From NCBI GenBank assembly GCA_011055585.1, contig DRGT01000123.1:1-6047 (forward strand): 6,047 nt of DNA, read 5' to 3'. Of this stretch, positions 5,956 to 6,047 are shown in pieces (positions within the stretch are counted from its first letter, which is position 1; each line of letters opens with the position of its first letter). Source of the DNA: Candidatus Nitrosopumilus sp. (GTDB lineage: Archaea; Thermoproteota; Nitrososphaeria; Nitrososphaerales; Nitrosopumilaceae). The notes under the pieces were generated by a model. The model did not search any database. It saw nothing but the letters and a program-made list of their open reading frames with translations, and was not told where the DNA came from. The position numbers and the translations under genes were made by a program.

Positions 5956-6047
5956 TTGAAATCTAATTTAAAATTATTTTCTACAGGAAAATTTGATTTT
6001 CGATTAAGTCATCTTTTGATTATCGGAATCCTTGTAATCAGTTTTTC
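5956..6047 (+). CDS. N-terminus of a membrane protein, possibly STT3/AglB oligosaccharyltransferase (partial)
   Basis: From TTG 5956 the frame stays open to the window end, giving 30 residues that begin MKSNLKLFSTGKFDFRLSH. A short basic cytoplasmic stretch is followed by LLIIGILVISF, the start of a transmembrane helix, so the N-terminus is probably inside. The basic lead followed by a hydrophobic LSHLLIIGILV run reminds me of the first helix of archaeal STT3/AglB, the membrane enzyme that transfers glycans to asparagine in N-glycosylation, but thirty residues cannot establish this. A TATA-like element sits 27 bases upstream. The gene is cut by the window edge. Being the start of a membrane protein is fairly secure; the family guess is weak. 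Confidence 0.5.
   Translation, partial: MKSNLKLFSTGKFDFRLSHLLIIGILVISF

Overview
The window looks like a piece of a marine ammonia-oxidizing archaeon (Nitrososphaeria/Thaumarchaeota, Nitrosopumilus-like). The evidence is archaeal/eukaryotic-type translation genes (ribosomal protein eS6 followed by aIF2 gamma and an Fcf1-type PIN protein), very AT-rich DNA with A/T-ending codons, many TTG starts, no recognisable Shine-Dalgarno sequences, and TATA-like boxes 25-28 bases ahead of several start codons, as expected for leaderless transcripts. This placement comes from gene content and remembered family resemblance; no search was run.

Layout. Positions 1-590 hold, on the minus strand, an internal fragment of a UPF0182 membrane-protein gene. 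Positions 591-2021 hold, on the plus strand, the C-terminal half of a second, nearly identical UPF0182 gene. The two are fused head to head at 590/591, giving a 399-base inverted repeat (1-399 against 591-989; 15 mismatches, no gaps) around a 191-base spacer. Neither copy has its N-terminal membrane domain. A chimeric join (amplification or assembly) or a real rearrangement would both explain it. A stand-alone class I glutamine amidotransferase (2022-2567) follows with no spacing.

Positions 2568-3197 carry small genes easily missed by gene callers: a possible 37-residue ORF (2613-2726), a 57-residue zinc-ribbon protein (2827-3000), and a 40-residue zinc-ribbon protein on the minus strand (3001-3123), whose stop codon directly abuts that of the 57-residue gene. 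Divergent from the last is a translation cluster: eS6 (3198-3728), with a lysine-rich tail built from three identical 36-base repeats, then aIF2 gamma (3750-5012) and, overlapping it by 8 bases, a PIN-domain protein (5005-5373). A PEBP/YbhB-family protein follows (5409-5864). The last 92 bases begin a membrane protein that runs off the window and may be an STT3/AglB oligosaccharyltransferase.

Functionally, eS6, aIF2 gamma and the PIN protein form a conserved archaeal neighbourhood linking the small ribosomal subunit, initiator-tRNA delivery and probable rRNA processing. The other genes look like independent housekeeping or uncharacterised units. No tRNA, rRNA, CRISPR array or insertion sequence was seen. 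The strongest anomalies are the inverted UPF0182 duplication and the perfect repeats in the eS6 tail.
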